Origin: Streptomyces fumigatiscleroticus
Lineage (GTDB): Bacteria > Actinomycetota > Actinomycetes > Streptomycetales > Streptomycetaceae
Length of the DNA: 64,000 bases
Assembly: GCF_014647975.1 (NCBI RefSeq)
Contig: NZ_BMQF01000017.1
Span: forward strand, 1 to 64,000
Reading direction: 5' to 3'
Shown: positions 29,695 to 37,355 of the stretch, one piece after another
Position numbering within the stretch: position 1 is the stretch's first letter
Layout: each line of letters opens with the position of its first letter
Notes under the pieces: model-generated
What the model was told of the DNA's origin: nothing
What the model saw: only the letters and a program-made list of their open reading frames with translations
Database searches by the model: none
Translations under genes and position numbers: made by a program

Positions 29695-30030
29695 GGGGTA
29701 CCGGTCCAGCGCGGGCGGGCCCGCCCCGCGTGCGCGGGGACGGCCGACGGGGCGGCGTGCGCGGTGGCGTGCCGCGGTGGCGCGCCGCGGTGGCGGGTCC
29801 GGTCCGGGAGCGTCCGGCCCAAAGCGTCCGGCCCAAAGCGGCGGGGCCGAAGCGTCCGGCCCAAAGCGGCGGGGTCGGAGCGGCGGGGCCGGGACAGTGC
29901 GGGCCGCAAGGCCGTTCTTCTAGGCGCGGCCGTCCGGCGGCCGTTCGGAGCTGACGTTCCGCGGCCGTTCCGGGAATGTTCCGGAGGCGTTCCGGGAACG
30001 GTCTGGGGCCGGGACGGCCTCGTGGTGCGC
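29695..30030. repeat. Gene-free stretch with GC-rich short repeats upstream of recA
   Basis: No gene is supported in these 336 nt. A near-palindrome (CGCGGGCGGGCCCGCCCCGCG, at about 29710-29730, 21 nt split here as CGCGGGCGGG and CCCGCCCCGCG) may terminate the permease transcript. Between about 29761 and 29890 the words GCGTCCGGCCCAAA (three copies) and GGCGGGGCCG alternate as an imperfect minisatellite. The end runs into the recA promoter. Confidence 0.6.
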
Positions 30031-30062
30031 TTGACACCAAAATCGAACAGCTATTCTTATAG
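30031..30062 (+). promoter_or_regulatory. recA promoter with LexA-like SOS box
   Basis: A perfect -35 hexamer TTGACA (30031-30036) is followed by -10-like TATTCT (30052-30057) or TTATAG (30057-30062); spacing of 15 or 20 nt makes either imperfect. TCGAACagctATTCTT at 30043-30058 overlaps it and matches the left half of the actinobacterial LexA box (TCGAAC-N4-GTTCGA) perfectly and the right half partly. This fits DNA-damage control of recA. The start codon is at 30221, giving a leader of about 150 nt. Confidence 0.7.
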
Positions 30063-30220
30063 AGGCTCCGGCGAGGCTTCCGATGGGCGTTTCGGCACGG
30101 TTTTTGCAGGAATGCCCCTGGGTTATCCACAGGCCGGACGTGCGTCGAGGCGCATTGTCAGTGGCAGGCGTTAGCGTCTTTGACGTGAAGCGATCGACTC
30201 AAGCAAACCGGGTGGAACCC

Positions 30221-31301
30221 ATGGCAGGAACCGACCGCGAGAAGGCGCTCGACGCCGCGCTCGCGCAGATTGAACGGCAATTCGGCAAGGGCGCGGTCAT
30301 GCGCATGGGCGAGCGGTCCAAGGAGCCCATCGAGGTCATCTCGACCGGGTCGACCGCCCTCGACGTGGCCCTCGGCGTCGGCGGCCTGCCGCGCGGCCGT
30401 GTGGTGCGCCGTGGCCAACGCGCAGAAGGCCGGCGGCCAGGTCGCCTTCGTGGACGCGGAGCACGCCCTGGACCCCGAGTACGCGAAGAAGCTCGGCGTC
30501 GACATCGACAACCTGATCCTCTCCCAGCCCGACAACGGCGAGCAGGCCCTGGAGATCGTGGACATGCTCGTCCGCTCCGGCGCCCTCGACCTGATCGTCA
30601 TCGACTCCGTCGCCGCGCTCGTCCCGCGCGCGGAGATCGAGGGCGAGATGGGCGACAGCCACGTGGGTCTGCAGGCCCGGCTGATGAGCCAGGCCCTGCG
30701 GAAGATCACCAGCGCGCTCAACCAGTCCAAGACCACCGCGATCTTCATCAACCAGCTCCGCGAGAAGATCGGTGTGATGTTCGGCTCGCCGGAGACCACG
30801 ACCGGTGGCCGGGCGCTGAAGTTCTATGCCTCGGTGCGTATCGACATCCGTCGCATCGAGACCCTGAAGGACGGCACGGAGGCGGTCGGCAACCGCACCC
30901 GCTGCAAGGTCGTCAAGAACAAGGTCGCGCCGCCCTTCAAGCAGGCCGAGTTCGACATCCTCTACGGCCAGGGCATCAGCCGCGAGGGCGGCCTGATCGA
31001 CATGGGTGTGGAGCACGGCTTCGTCCGCAAGGCCGGCGCCTGGTACACGTACGAGGGCGACCAGCTCGGCCAGGGCAAGGAGAACGCGCGCAACTTCCTG
31101 AAGGACAACCCCGACCTGGCCAACGAGATCGAGAAGAAGATCAAGGAGAAGCTGGGCGTCGGTGTCCGGGCCGAGGAACCGGCCGCCGAAGCGGGCGCGG
31201 ACGCCGCGGGCTCCGGGGCCGCGGCCGACGCCGCCGCGACGGTGCCCGCCCCGGCGGCGGCCAAGGCCACCAAGTCCAAGGCCGCGGCAGCCAAGAGCTG
31301 A
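30221..31301 (+). pseudogene. recA: recA, disrupted: Walker A region deleted and frame shifted
   Basis: Two frames together encode RecA. From ATG 30221 the first reads MAGTDREKALDAALAQIERQ and on to GGLPRGRVV, ending near 30406. The second frame resumes at AVANAQKAGGQVAFVDAEHA from about 30408 and runs to the stop at 31301, with Walker B-type LDLIVIDSVAALVP, loop regions and an Ala-rich tail. In RecA proteins these two parts are joined by about 16 residues (EVYGPESSGKTTLTLH), the ATP-binding P-loop. That block is missing, a net loss of 47 nt, and the frame changes. The product from ATG 30221 would have the wrong frame until it stops inside recX (31705). If real, RecA is inactive; if not, the sequence has an error at 30400-30412. 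The flanking protein parts are otherwise intact and well conserved, so any event is recent. Confidence 0.93.
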
Positions 31302-31304
31302 CCC

Positions 31305-32255
31305 GTGACACGACGAACCGACTGGGCCGAGTACGCCTACCCGGACGCTCCTCCGCGTGTGCGGAGGAGGGCAGGCGACGAGGGCTCCACCGGGACGGAC
31401 GGAAGCGCATACGACGGGGGCTCCGCCGGCCCCGGCCATGGCGCGTACGGGGGAGACGCGTCCCATGGCGCGTACGGGGCGTACGACCGCGCGGCGCCGC
31501 ACGGTACGGGGGAGCCGTACGGGTCGCACGGCGACGCGCCGGACGGCGGAGCATGGCCGGACGACGGGTACGGGCCGGACGACGGCGCGGCGTACGGCAC
31601 CGGTTCGCCCGGCGGATCCCGCCGGGGCGGTGGGACCAGGGGCGCGGGCGGCGCGGTCGGCGCGCGCGGTCGGCGTCGGCGCCGCCGCGGGGAGCCGTCC
31701 GGTGAGGACGGGGGCGCCTCCTTCTTGCCGAGGGACGAGAAGGAGGCGCCGCCGGAGGACCCGGTCGAGCGGGCGCGCGCGATCTGCCTGCGCCTGCTCA
31801 CCGGGACCCCGCGCACGCGCAAGCAGCTCGCGGATGCCCTGCGCGAGCGGGACATCCCGGCGGAGGCGGCGGAGGAGGTGCTGACGAGGTTCGAGGAGGT
31901 CGGTCTGATCAACGACAGCGCCTTCGCGGACGCCTGGGTGGAGTCCCGGCACCACGGCCGCGGACTGGCCCGGCGCGCGCTCGCCCGGGAACTGCGGACC
32001 AAGGGCGTCGACTCCACGCTGATCGACGAGGCCGTATCGCAGCTCGACTCCGAGCAGGAGGAGGCGACGGCCCGCGAACTCGTCGCCCGCAGACTCCGCT
32101 CCACCCGGGGGCTCGACCGGGACAAGCGGCTGCGCCGCCTGGCGGGCATGCTGGCCCGCAAGGGCTACTCCGAGGGCATGGCCCTGAGAGTGGTCAGACA
32201 GGCGCTGGAGGAGGAGGGCGAGGACACGGAGTTCCTCGGCGACGCGGAGTACTGA
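31305..32255 (+). CDS. recX: RecX, regulator of RecA, with long N-terminal extension
   Basis: The 316-residue protein has the RecX three-helix repeats from about residue 150 (ARAICLRLLTGTPRTRKQLA, GLINDSAFADAWVESRHHGR, LARRALARELRTKGVDSTLI). RecX binds RecA filaments and limits their activity. The first 150 residues form a Gly/Tyr/Asp/Ala-rich low-complexity extension with repeats of HGAYG and GSHGD type and a basic GRRRRRRG-like patch; ordinary RecX proteins are about 150-190 residues. GTG 31305 lies 3 nt after the recA stop, so the two genes share an mRNA and translation of recX normally depends on recA; the recA frameshift would let ribosomes run into recX. Confidence 0.9.
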   Translation: MTRRTDWAEYAYPDAPPRVRRRAGDEGSTGTDGSAYDGGSAGPGHGAYGGDASHGAYGAYDRAAPHGTGEPYGSHGDAPDGGAWPDDGYGPDDGAAYGTGSPGGSRRGGGTRGAGGAVGARGRRRRRRGEPSGEDGGASFLPRDEKEAPPEDPVERARAICLRLLTGTPRTRKQLADALRERDIPAEAAEEVLTRFEEVGLINDSAFADAWVESRHHGRGLARRALARELRTKGVDSTLIDEAVSQLDSEQEEATARELVARRLRSTRGLDRDKRLRRLAGMLARKGYSEGMALRVVRQALEEEGEDTEFLGDAEY

Positions 32256-32495
32256 GCGGGCCACGGTGTTCTCACGCGGGTAGGGCCCGGAGTCCGGACC
32301 CGCCGCGATGTGACGCTCCCGCCGTGGACGCCGGTCGGGCAGCCGCGCTCGCCCGGGCCGCTCGTGAGGACCGTCCGGTGCTTCGAGAGTCACTCGGTGC
32401 GCAGGATCAGCGTGCGTTCCCGGACGGGTGCGGATGGTTTGGCCCGGGGTTAGCTTCGGCCGGTCCTTCCCAACGGTCTGAAAGGCGGCCCGCCT

Positions 32496-33455
32496 GTGTC
32501 TCTGCCCGCCCGTGCACGAAGAGCCCTGTCCCTACCGTTCGCCGGCATCGGTGTGCTGCTGACCGCCTGCGGTCTTCAGCCCGGTGCCGCGGATTCCGGC
32601 GACGGGCCCCTCGTGCTCGGCTTCGTCAACGGGGGCGGCACCCAGTTCCACACCTGTTTGCAGAGGTCCGTCGAGGTCACGGCCAAGAACAACTTCGCGA
32701 AGCTCGTCACGGCCAACTCCCACCAGGACGCCGCGACGGAACTGTCCAACATCGAGGACATGATCGGCGAAGGGGTCGACGCGATCATTCTTCAGACGGT
32801 GAGCACGGACGCGCTCAAGAAGGACATCGCCAAGGCCGAGGCCGCCGGCATTCCCGTCTTCCTGACCTCCGTCAACGCGGACACGTCCGACATCCTCGGA
32901 GCGGTCGTCGTCGACCTCGAGGCGGTGGGACGACTGGACGCCCAGTGGATCGGCGAGGACGCGGCGGGCGCCGGCGTGCAGGTCGGTGTCGTCGCGGGAG
33001 CGCCCGGCGCCGCCTCCGACCTGCTCGTCGGCGGGTTCACCAAGACGCTGCCGGACAACGCGCGGGTGGTCGCCGACGAGCCCGGCATGTACGACGCCGA
33101 CACGGCGCGCAAGGTCGCCGAGAAAATGATCCAGGCCCACCCCGACCTCGACTACGCCTTCGTCGCGAACGAAGAGATGGCCTTCGCCGTCCGCAAGGCC
33201 TTCGACACGGCCGGGGGCGGCCAGGTGAAGATCGTGACGGTCAACGGCACCGACGAGGCGCTGGTCGCGCTCAAGGACGGACGCTTCTCCGCCACGGTCT
33301 CCAACTCCGCGATGAACACCGGCGAGCTGGCCGTCACCAACACCATCGCCCTGCTGACCAAGAGAAAGGCGGAGAAGATAGACAAGACGCCGATCCGCCT
33401 GATCACGAACGAGAACGCGGACACGGCACCGCTGTGCTGCCCCTCCGGGTCCTGA
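32496..33455 (+). CDS. Sugar-type ABC transporter substrate-binding lipoprotein, orphan
   Basis: The 319-residue protein has a lipoprotein signal peptide with lipobox LLTAC (Cys25) and a periplasmic-binding-protein type 1 fold of the ribose/D-xylose class (LGFVNGGGTQFHTCL, GVDAIILQTVSTDALKKDIA, KIVTVNGTDEALVALKDGRF). It should bind a sugar or related small molecule outside the membrane. No permease or ATPase gene is adjacent, so it either serves a distant transporter or acts as a sensor. GTG 32496 follows GAAAGGCGG. The C-terminus has an unusual CC pair before the stop. Confidence 0.82.
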   Translation: MSLPARARRALSLPFAGIGVLLTACGLQPGAADSGDGPLVLGFVNGGGTQFHTCLQRSVEVTAKNNFAKLVTANSHQDAATELSNIEDMIGEGVDAIILQTVSTDALKKDIAKAEAAGIPVFLTSVNADTSDILGAVVVDLEAVGRLDAQWIGEDAAGAGVQVGVVAGAPGAASDLLVGGFTKTLPDNARVVADEPGMYDADTARKVAEKMIQAHPDLDYAFVANEEMAFAVRKAFDTAGGGQVKIVTVNGTDEALVALKDGRFSATVSNSAMNTGELAVTNTIALLTKRKAEKIDKTPIRLITNENADTAPLCCPSGS

Positions 33456-33988
33456 GCCGGAAACGCCACGGCCTCGTCCGGTCCCGGCGGCCCGGCGGCC
33501 CGCCCGTCCCAGGAGCGACGGGTGAGAGCCGCGCGCCCCGGCCCGGCGGCCCACGCGTCCCTGGTTGCCGGCCCGCCCGGTCCGGGCCGGCACCCCGCGT
33601 GTCCCCGGACAGCAACCTGTCCGACCTCGGACTGCGACCCACGCGCCCCGCACGGTGGCCCGCGCGATCCCGGACGAGGGCCCGCCCGACCGCGGACAGC
33701 GCCCCGCCCGGCCCCGGACGGCGGCCTGCCCGGTCCGGGCCGACGCCCTGCGTGTCCCCGCCCGGCGACCCGTCCGGCGGCGACCGGCGGCCGGACCGAT
33801 GGTGGAAGGCGGCCCGCTCGACCCCGGGCGGCGGCCCGCTCGACCCCGGGCGGCGGCCCGCTCGACCCCGGGCGGCGGCCCGCCCGATCCCGGGCGGTGA
33901 CCGGTCCGCGCGACCCCGGTGGTGACCGGCCCGCGCGACCCTGGTGGTGACCGGCCCGCGCGACCCCGGTGGTGACCGGCCCGGCTCG
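33456..33988. repeat. Gene-free stretch with tandem GC-rich repeats
   Basis: No gene is supported here. Degenerate Pro/Arg-coding words fill the first part. From 33817 there are three exact 22-bp units (CTCGACCCCGGGCGGCGGCC plus CG, starts 33817, 33839, 33861) and a degenerate fourth. From 33911 there are three 25-bp units (starting CGACCCCGGTGGTGACCGGC at 33911, 33936 and 33961). All six frames give low-complexity peptides. Confidence 0.8.
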
Positions 33989-34378
33989 CTACCGTGTCAC
34001 CGGCAGTCCCGCCGCCCTCCAGGCCCGGAAGCCGCCGGCCAGGTCGGTCGCCCGGTGGAGGCCCAGCTGGTGCAGGGACGCGGCGGCCAGGCTGGAGGCG
34101 TAACCCTCGTTGCAGATCACGACGACGCGCAGGTCGTGACCGGTGGCCTCGGGCAGGCGGTGGCTGCCCCGGGGGTCCAGCCGCCACTCCAGTTCGTTGC
34201 GTTCGACGACGAGGGCGCCGGGGATCAGGCCGTCCCGGTCGCGCAGCGCGGCGTACCGGATGTCCACCAGGAGGGCCTCACCGGTCCGGGCGGCGTCGTA
34301 GGCGTCCCGCGGCTCGATCCGTTCGTAGCGCCGGCGTACCCGCTCCAGCAGTTCGTCGATGCCGACCGGTTCGCTCAC
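33989..34378 (-). CDS. Rhodanese-like sulfurtransferase
   Basis: The 129-residue single rhodanese domain has the ALLVDIR strand, a six-residue active-site loop starting at the cysteine in VICNEGYASS, and a closing DLAGGFRAWRAAGLPV. It likely carries a persulfide on that cysteine. GTG 34378 overlaps the stop of the cysteine dioxygenase gene (GTGA), so it is translationally coupled to it. Rhodanese and cysteine dioxygenase together suggest disposal or rerouting of excess cysteine sulfur. Confidence 0.88.
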   Translation of the reverse strand: MSEPVGIDELLERVRRRYERIEPRDAYDAARTGEALLVDIRYAALRDRDGLIPGALVVERNELEWRLDPRGSHRLPEATGHDLRVVVICNEGYASSLAAASLHQLGLHRATDLAGGFRAWRAAGLPVTR

Positions 34379-34902
34379 TGCCAGTCCTGCGGGCGCTCGA
34401 CCTGCTCCAGCCGTAGCACCTGTCCGCTGCGGCTGTAGCGGCGGATCCGCGGAAGGGGCGGGTAGTAGGCGTGCACCGAGATCGCGTGCCGGTCGGCGGA
34501 CTCGTTGAGCACCTCGTGGACGTGGTGCCGGCCGAAAGCGCGTCCCTTGCCGGCCGGCAGCCGGCGTTCCCGGTCCACGCCGTCCTCCAGTTCCAGCGTC
34601 TTCCAGCCGTCGGTGGGCAGCCGGGCGGCGAGCGAGTACTCCATCAGCTCGCCCGAGGCGGTCACGAAGGCCCCGACCGAATCGGCGTGGTCGTGCCAGC
34701 CGGTACCCGTGCCGGGCGGCCAGCCGATCAGCCAGGCCTCGCTGCCGCCGGGCCCCTCCAGCCGCACCCAGGTACGGCCCTGGGGGTCCAGCGGGAGGGA
34801 GGCGATCAGCTCGGCGTCGGCGGCCGTACGCCGGGCGAAATCGAGCAGGTCGGCCTGCGTGGGGGCGGAGACGGACGAAGGGGCGGGGGTGGAGACAGAC
34901 AT
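34375..34902 (-). CDS. Cysteine dioxygenase family protein
   Basis: The 175-residue cupin has the iron-binding histidines of cysteine dioxygenase in GWHDHADSVGAFVTASGELM and RHHVHEVLNESADRHAISVH. Cysteine dioxygenase oxidises cysteine to cysteine sulfinate. The length is slightly below that of mammalian enzymes but usual for bacteria. ATG 34902 has AGGACGG upstream; a longer open frame to 35055 overlaps the leader peptide and is not likely. A cysteine-codon leader peptide ends 79 nt upstream, and a rhodanese gene overlaps the 3' end. Regulation by cysteine supply is therefore likely. Related thiol dioxygenases use other thiols, so the substrate is not certain. Confidence 0.87.
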   Translation of the reverse strand: MSVSTPAPSSVSAPTQADLLDFARRTAADAELIASLPLDPQGRTWVRLEGPGGSEAWLIGWPPGTGTGWHDHADSVGAFVTASGELMEYSLAARLPTDGWKTLELEDGVDRERRLPAGKGRAFGRHHVHEVLNESADRHAISVHAYYPPLPRIRRYSRSGQVLRLEQVERPQDWQ

Positions 34903-34981
34903 GGGCACCGTCCTGAGAAGGGTTCGCGAGGGCGCGCGGCGGCAGTGCGCGAAGCGGCGCGCGAGAGGGAGGGACGCGAAT

Positions 34982-35029
34982 TCAGCAGGACGGGCGACAC
35001 ACGCAGCCCGCGTAGCGGACCAGGTCCAT
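34982..35029 (-). CDS. Cysteine-rich leader peptide upstream of cysteine dioxygenase
   Basis: A 15-codon reading frame encodes MDLVRYAGCVCRPSC and stops directly after the third cysteine. It is preceded by GGAGGGTCCAT, an excellent ribosome binding site. If translation starts at the in-frame GTG 35053 the peptide is 23 residues and carries RRVHMDLVR, which resembles the R(R)HVDLxR pattern of short actinobacterial leader peptides that I remember as common in Streptomyces. The cysteine codons at the end suit ribosome-stalling or attenuation control by charged tRNA-Cys. The distance to the cysteine dioxygenase start is 79 nt. Confidence 0.7.
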   Translation of the reverse strand: MDLVRYAGCVCRPSC

Positions 35030-35055
35030 ATGGACCCTCCGCCACAGGCGCACAT

Positions 35056-35533
35056 CGGTGTCGGTCACGGTCCGGAGTACACCATGGCGGTGAGGGCCGG
35101 TCAACTCGCCCTCGGCATGCGGACAGAGCGGTGACGGCGGATTCGGTCACCCGCGCACCGAGCGATGCCCGAACGCCCGGGGGCCATCAGCGCGCGAGCC
35201 TCGGCCGTCGTCGGCGTGCGAGCTTCAGCCGTCGTCGGCGCGCGACCTCCGGCCCTCGCCGGCGCGAGTTTCGGCCGTCATCCACGCACGCCCCTGCCGT
35301 CATCCATGCCCCGCAGATCCAGCCGCCCGTGCCCCGCAAGACCCCGTACCCCGCAAGATCCCGTACCCCGCAAGATCCCGGTCGCCCGTGCCCCCCAAGA
35401 CCCCGTGCCCCCCAAGACCCCGTGCCCCGCAAGATCCCGGCCGTCCGTGCCCCGCAGAACCCCGGTCGTCCGCGTCCCGCAAGGGCTCCGGTCGTCGGCC
35501 CCGCTCGCGAGGGATCGGCCGTCACCCCACCGC
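35056..35533. repeat. Gene-free stretch with two tandem repeat families
   Basis: No gene is supported. About 35191-35280 holds four imperfect units of about 24 bp built on CGGCCGTCGTCGGCGCGCGA. About 35326-35485 holds imperfect 17-bp units built on ACCCCGTACCCCGCAAG (the clearest at 35341 and 35358), with longer variants. It separates the 3' end of the flavin monooxygenase gene from the leader of the cysteine dioxygenase operon; the promoter of that operon should lie at its left end (about 35056-35100). Confidence 0.75.
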
Positions 35534-37147
35534 TCAACGCCTGCCGGCCCCCGCCTCGGCCCCCGCCTCCGCCTCCGTCCTGTCCGCTCCGCCTAGCGCC
35601 GCCTCGGCCGCCGCGTGCAGGTCGGCCGGGCGTACACCGCTCAGGGCGGTGACGAGCCGGCCGTCGGGGCGGACGAGGAGGACGGTGTGGGCGGCCGCGC
35701 CCGGGTAGTTCTCGGCGACCAGCAGCTCGGCGCGGTGCGGCAGCGCGGCCACGGCGGCCGCCAGCCGCGGCATGATCCCGGCGGACACCCAGTGCTTGCG
35801 TTCCCACACGCCGGTACCGGGCGCGATCAGCACCACCAGCAGCGCGTCGCGGCCGAACCGGTCCCGCAGCCGGACGAACGAGCCGTCCTCCGCCGTGACC
35901 CGCACATCGGTCACAGGCGCACCGGGCGGCGTGTCGACGGGCACCTCTCCCTCCAGTGGCCCGGGCGCGAGCGGCGAGCCGGTGTACGCCCCCGGCGCGC
36001 CCAGCGGCCCGCGCCCCAGGTGACCGTCCGTGAGCAGTGTGTCGTGGCCGCGGGAGGAGCCGGGGACGTACGCGCGCAGTCCGCCGCCGCCGCGCAGCAG
36101 CGGCAGCACCTGGTCGGCGGCGCGCAGCCGAGCCGCGACGGCGGCCCGCCGCTCCGTCTGGTAGCTGTCCAGCAGCGCCTCGCTCGGCCCGTGGTGCCAG
36201 GCCGCCGCCAGTTTCCAGGCCAGGTTGTCGGCGTCCCGCAGCCCTTCCTCCAGGCCCTGGGTGCCCAGCGCGCCGAGCAGGTGCGCGGCGTCCCCGGCGA
36301 GGAACACCCGGCCGGCGCGCCAGCGGCGGGCCAGCCGGTGGTGCACGCTGTGCACGCCGGTGTCCAGCAGCTCGTAGTCGGGTGTCGCCCCGTCGGTCCA
36401 GCCGGCCAGGGTCTCGTGGATCCGGGCCACCAGCAGTTCCGGGGTCACCAGATCCTTGCCCGGCGGCAGCAGCCAGTCCAGGCGCCACACCCCGTCGGGA
36501 AGGGGCCGGCCGACGATCTCCCCGGCCGACGGGCCGGAGGTGCGCCACGGCGGCGTCCGGTGCAGCAGCGCCTCGCCGGGCCGGGGGAGGTCGGTGCGCA
36601 GGGCGGCGACGGCGTACCGTTCCACCGCCGTACGGCCGGGGAAGCGGATGTCCTGGAGTTTGCGCACGGTCGAGCGGGGCCCGTCGCAGCCGACGAGGTA
36701 ACTGCCGCGCCACCATGTGCCCCGGGAACCGCGGGTGTGGACCGTGAGACCCGAGGGCTCCTGTTCGACGATGTCCACGCGGCTGTTCACGACGACCCTG
36801 GCGAGCGGCTCGCGGGCGAGGGCCGCGCGCAGGGCGCCGGTCAGCAGATGCTGCGCGAGGTGCAGGGGGGCGGACTCGGTGTCGTCGAACGTGATCTCGC
36901 GTGTCACCTGCTTGCGCCGTATCGACCGCCATCCGGCCCAGCGGCAGCCGGCCTCCGCGACCGGCATACGGGTCAGCCGTTCGACCAGGGCGATGGTGTC
37001 CTCACGCAGGACGACCGTGCGCGCGGGGCGCGGTTCGTCCTTGCCCGGGCCCTCGTCCAGGACGACGCAGGGCACCTCCTGACGCGCCAGCGCCAGGGCG
37101 AGCGTGAGCCCGACGGGCCCCGCTCCGGCGATGATCACCGGATCCAC
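35534..37147 (-). CDS. FAD-dependent aromatic-type monooxygenase (class A)
   Basis: The 537-residue protein is a PheA/TfdB-type flavoprotein hydroxylase. The FAD-binding Rossmann motif GAGPVGL lies at residues 8-14, the second FAD motif is VFLAGDAAHLLGALGTQGLE, and a C-terminal thioredoxin-like domain follows (about 400-520). Such enzymes hydroxylate aromatic substrates with NAD(P)H and oxygen. GTG 37147 gives a normal start just before the first strand, with AGGGGG upstream. No catabolic or biosynthetic partner gene is near, so the substrate is open. The last 15 residues are Ala/Glu-rich. A strong hairpin separates it from gluD on the same strand. Confidence 0.85.
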   Translation of the reverse strand: MDPVIIAGAGPVGLTLALALARQEVPCVVLDEGPGKDEPRPARTVVLREDTIALVERLTRMPVAEAGCRWAGWRSIRRKQVTREITFDDTESAPLHLAQHLLTGALRAALAREPLARVVVNSRVDIVEQEPSGLTVHTRGSRGTWWRGSYLVGCDGPRSTVRKLQDIRFPGRTAVERYAVAALRTDLPRPGEALLHRTPPWRTSGPSAGEIVGRPLPDGVWRLDWLLPPGKDLVTPELLVARIHETLAGWTDGATPDYELLDTGVHSVHHRLARRWRAGRVFLAGDAAHLLGALGTQGLEEGLRDADNLAWKLAAAWHHGPSEALLDSYQTERRAAVAARLRAADQVLPLLRGGGGLRAYVPGSSRGHDTLLTDGHLGRGPLGAPGAYTGSPLAPGPLEGEVPVDTPPGAPVTDVRVTAEDGSFVRLRDRFGRDALLVVLIAPGTGVWERKHWVSAGIMPRLAAAVAALPHRAELLVAENYPGAAAHTVLLVRPDGRLVTALSGVRPADLHAAAEAALGGADRTEAEAGAEAGAGRR

Positions 37148-37265
37148 GGCGCGGCGCCCCCTGCCCGCAGCGGCATCCCGAGGAACACAGGTGAACAGAA
37201 AGGTGGAGCAGGGTGCACGATCACAGAACGTATGCAACCCATTGCCGGTGCCCTCGTCAAGCGAC

Positions 37266-37295
37266 GGAGGCAGTGGCGATCATGCCACTGCCTCC
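37266..37295 (-). terminator. Terminator of the glu operon
   Basis: GGAGGCAGTGGC and GCCACTGCCTCC pair perfectly over 12 bp around GATCAT. It is 60 nt past the gluD stop and 119 nt before the monooxygenase start on the same strand. No T run follows. Confidence 0.75.
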
Positions 37296-37355
37296 GGGAA
37301 CCGGTACGGGCAGGCGGGTGCGCCCGATGCACTGTCAGACGCGTTCCTCCCGACG

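Noticed and set aside
30221..31301. recA intein as the reason for the split frames
   Set aside because: Mycobacterial recA can carry an intein, but here DNA is missing, not inserted.
30270..31301. A separate start for the downstream recA frame at 30270
   Set aside because: The first 40 residues of that frame are a shifted reading of the normal RecA N-terminus; it is not an independent gene.
33522..33950. Pro/Arg-rich open frames in the repeat stretch
   Set aside because: They are open only because of the GC-rich repeats and show no start signals or family motifs.
34903..35055. Longer cysteine dioxygenase start at 35055
   Set aside because: It would add 51 residues without similarity and overlap the leader peptide, while ATG 34902 has a ribosome binding site.
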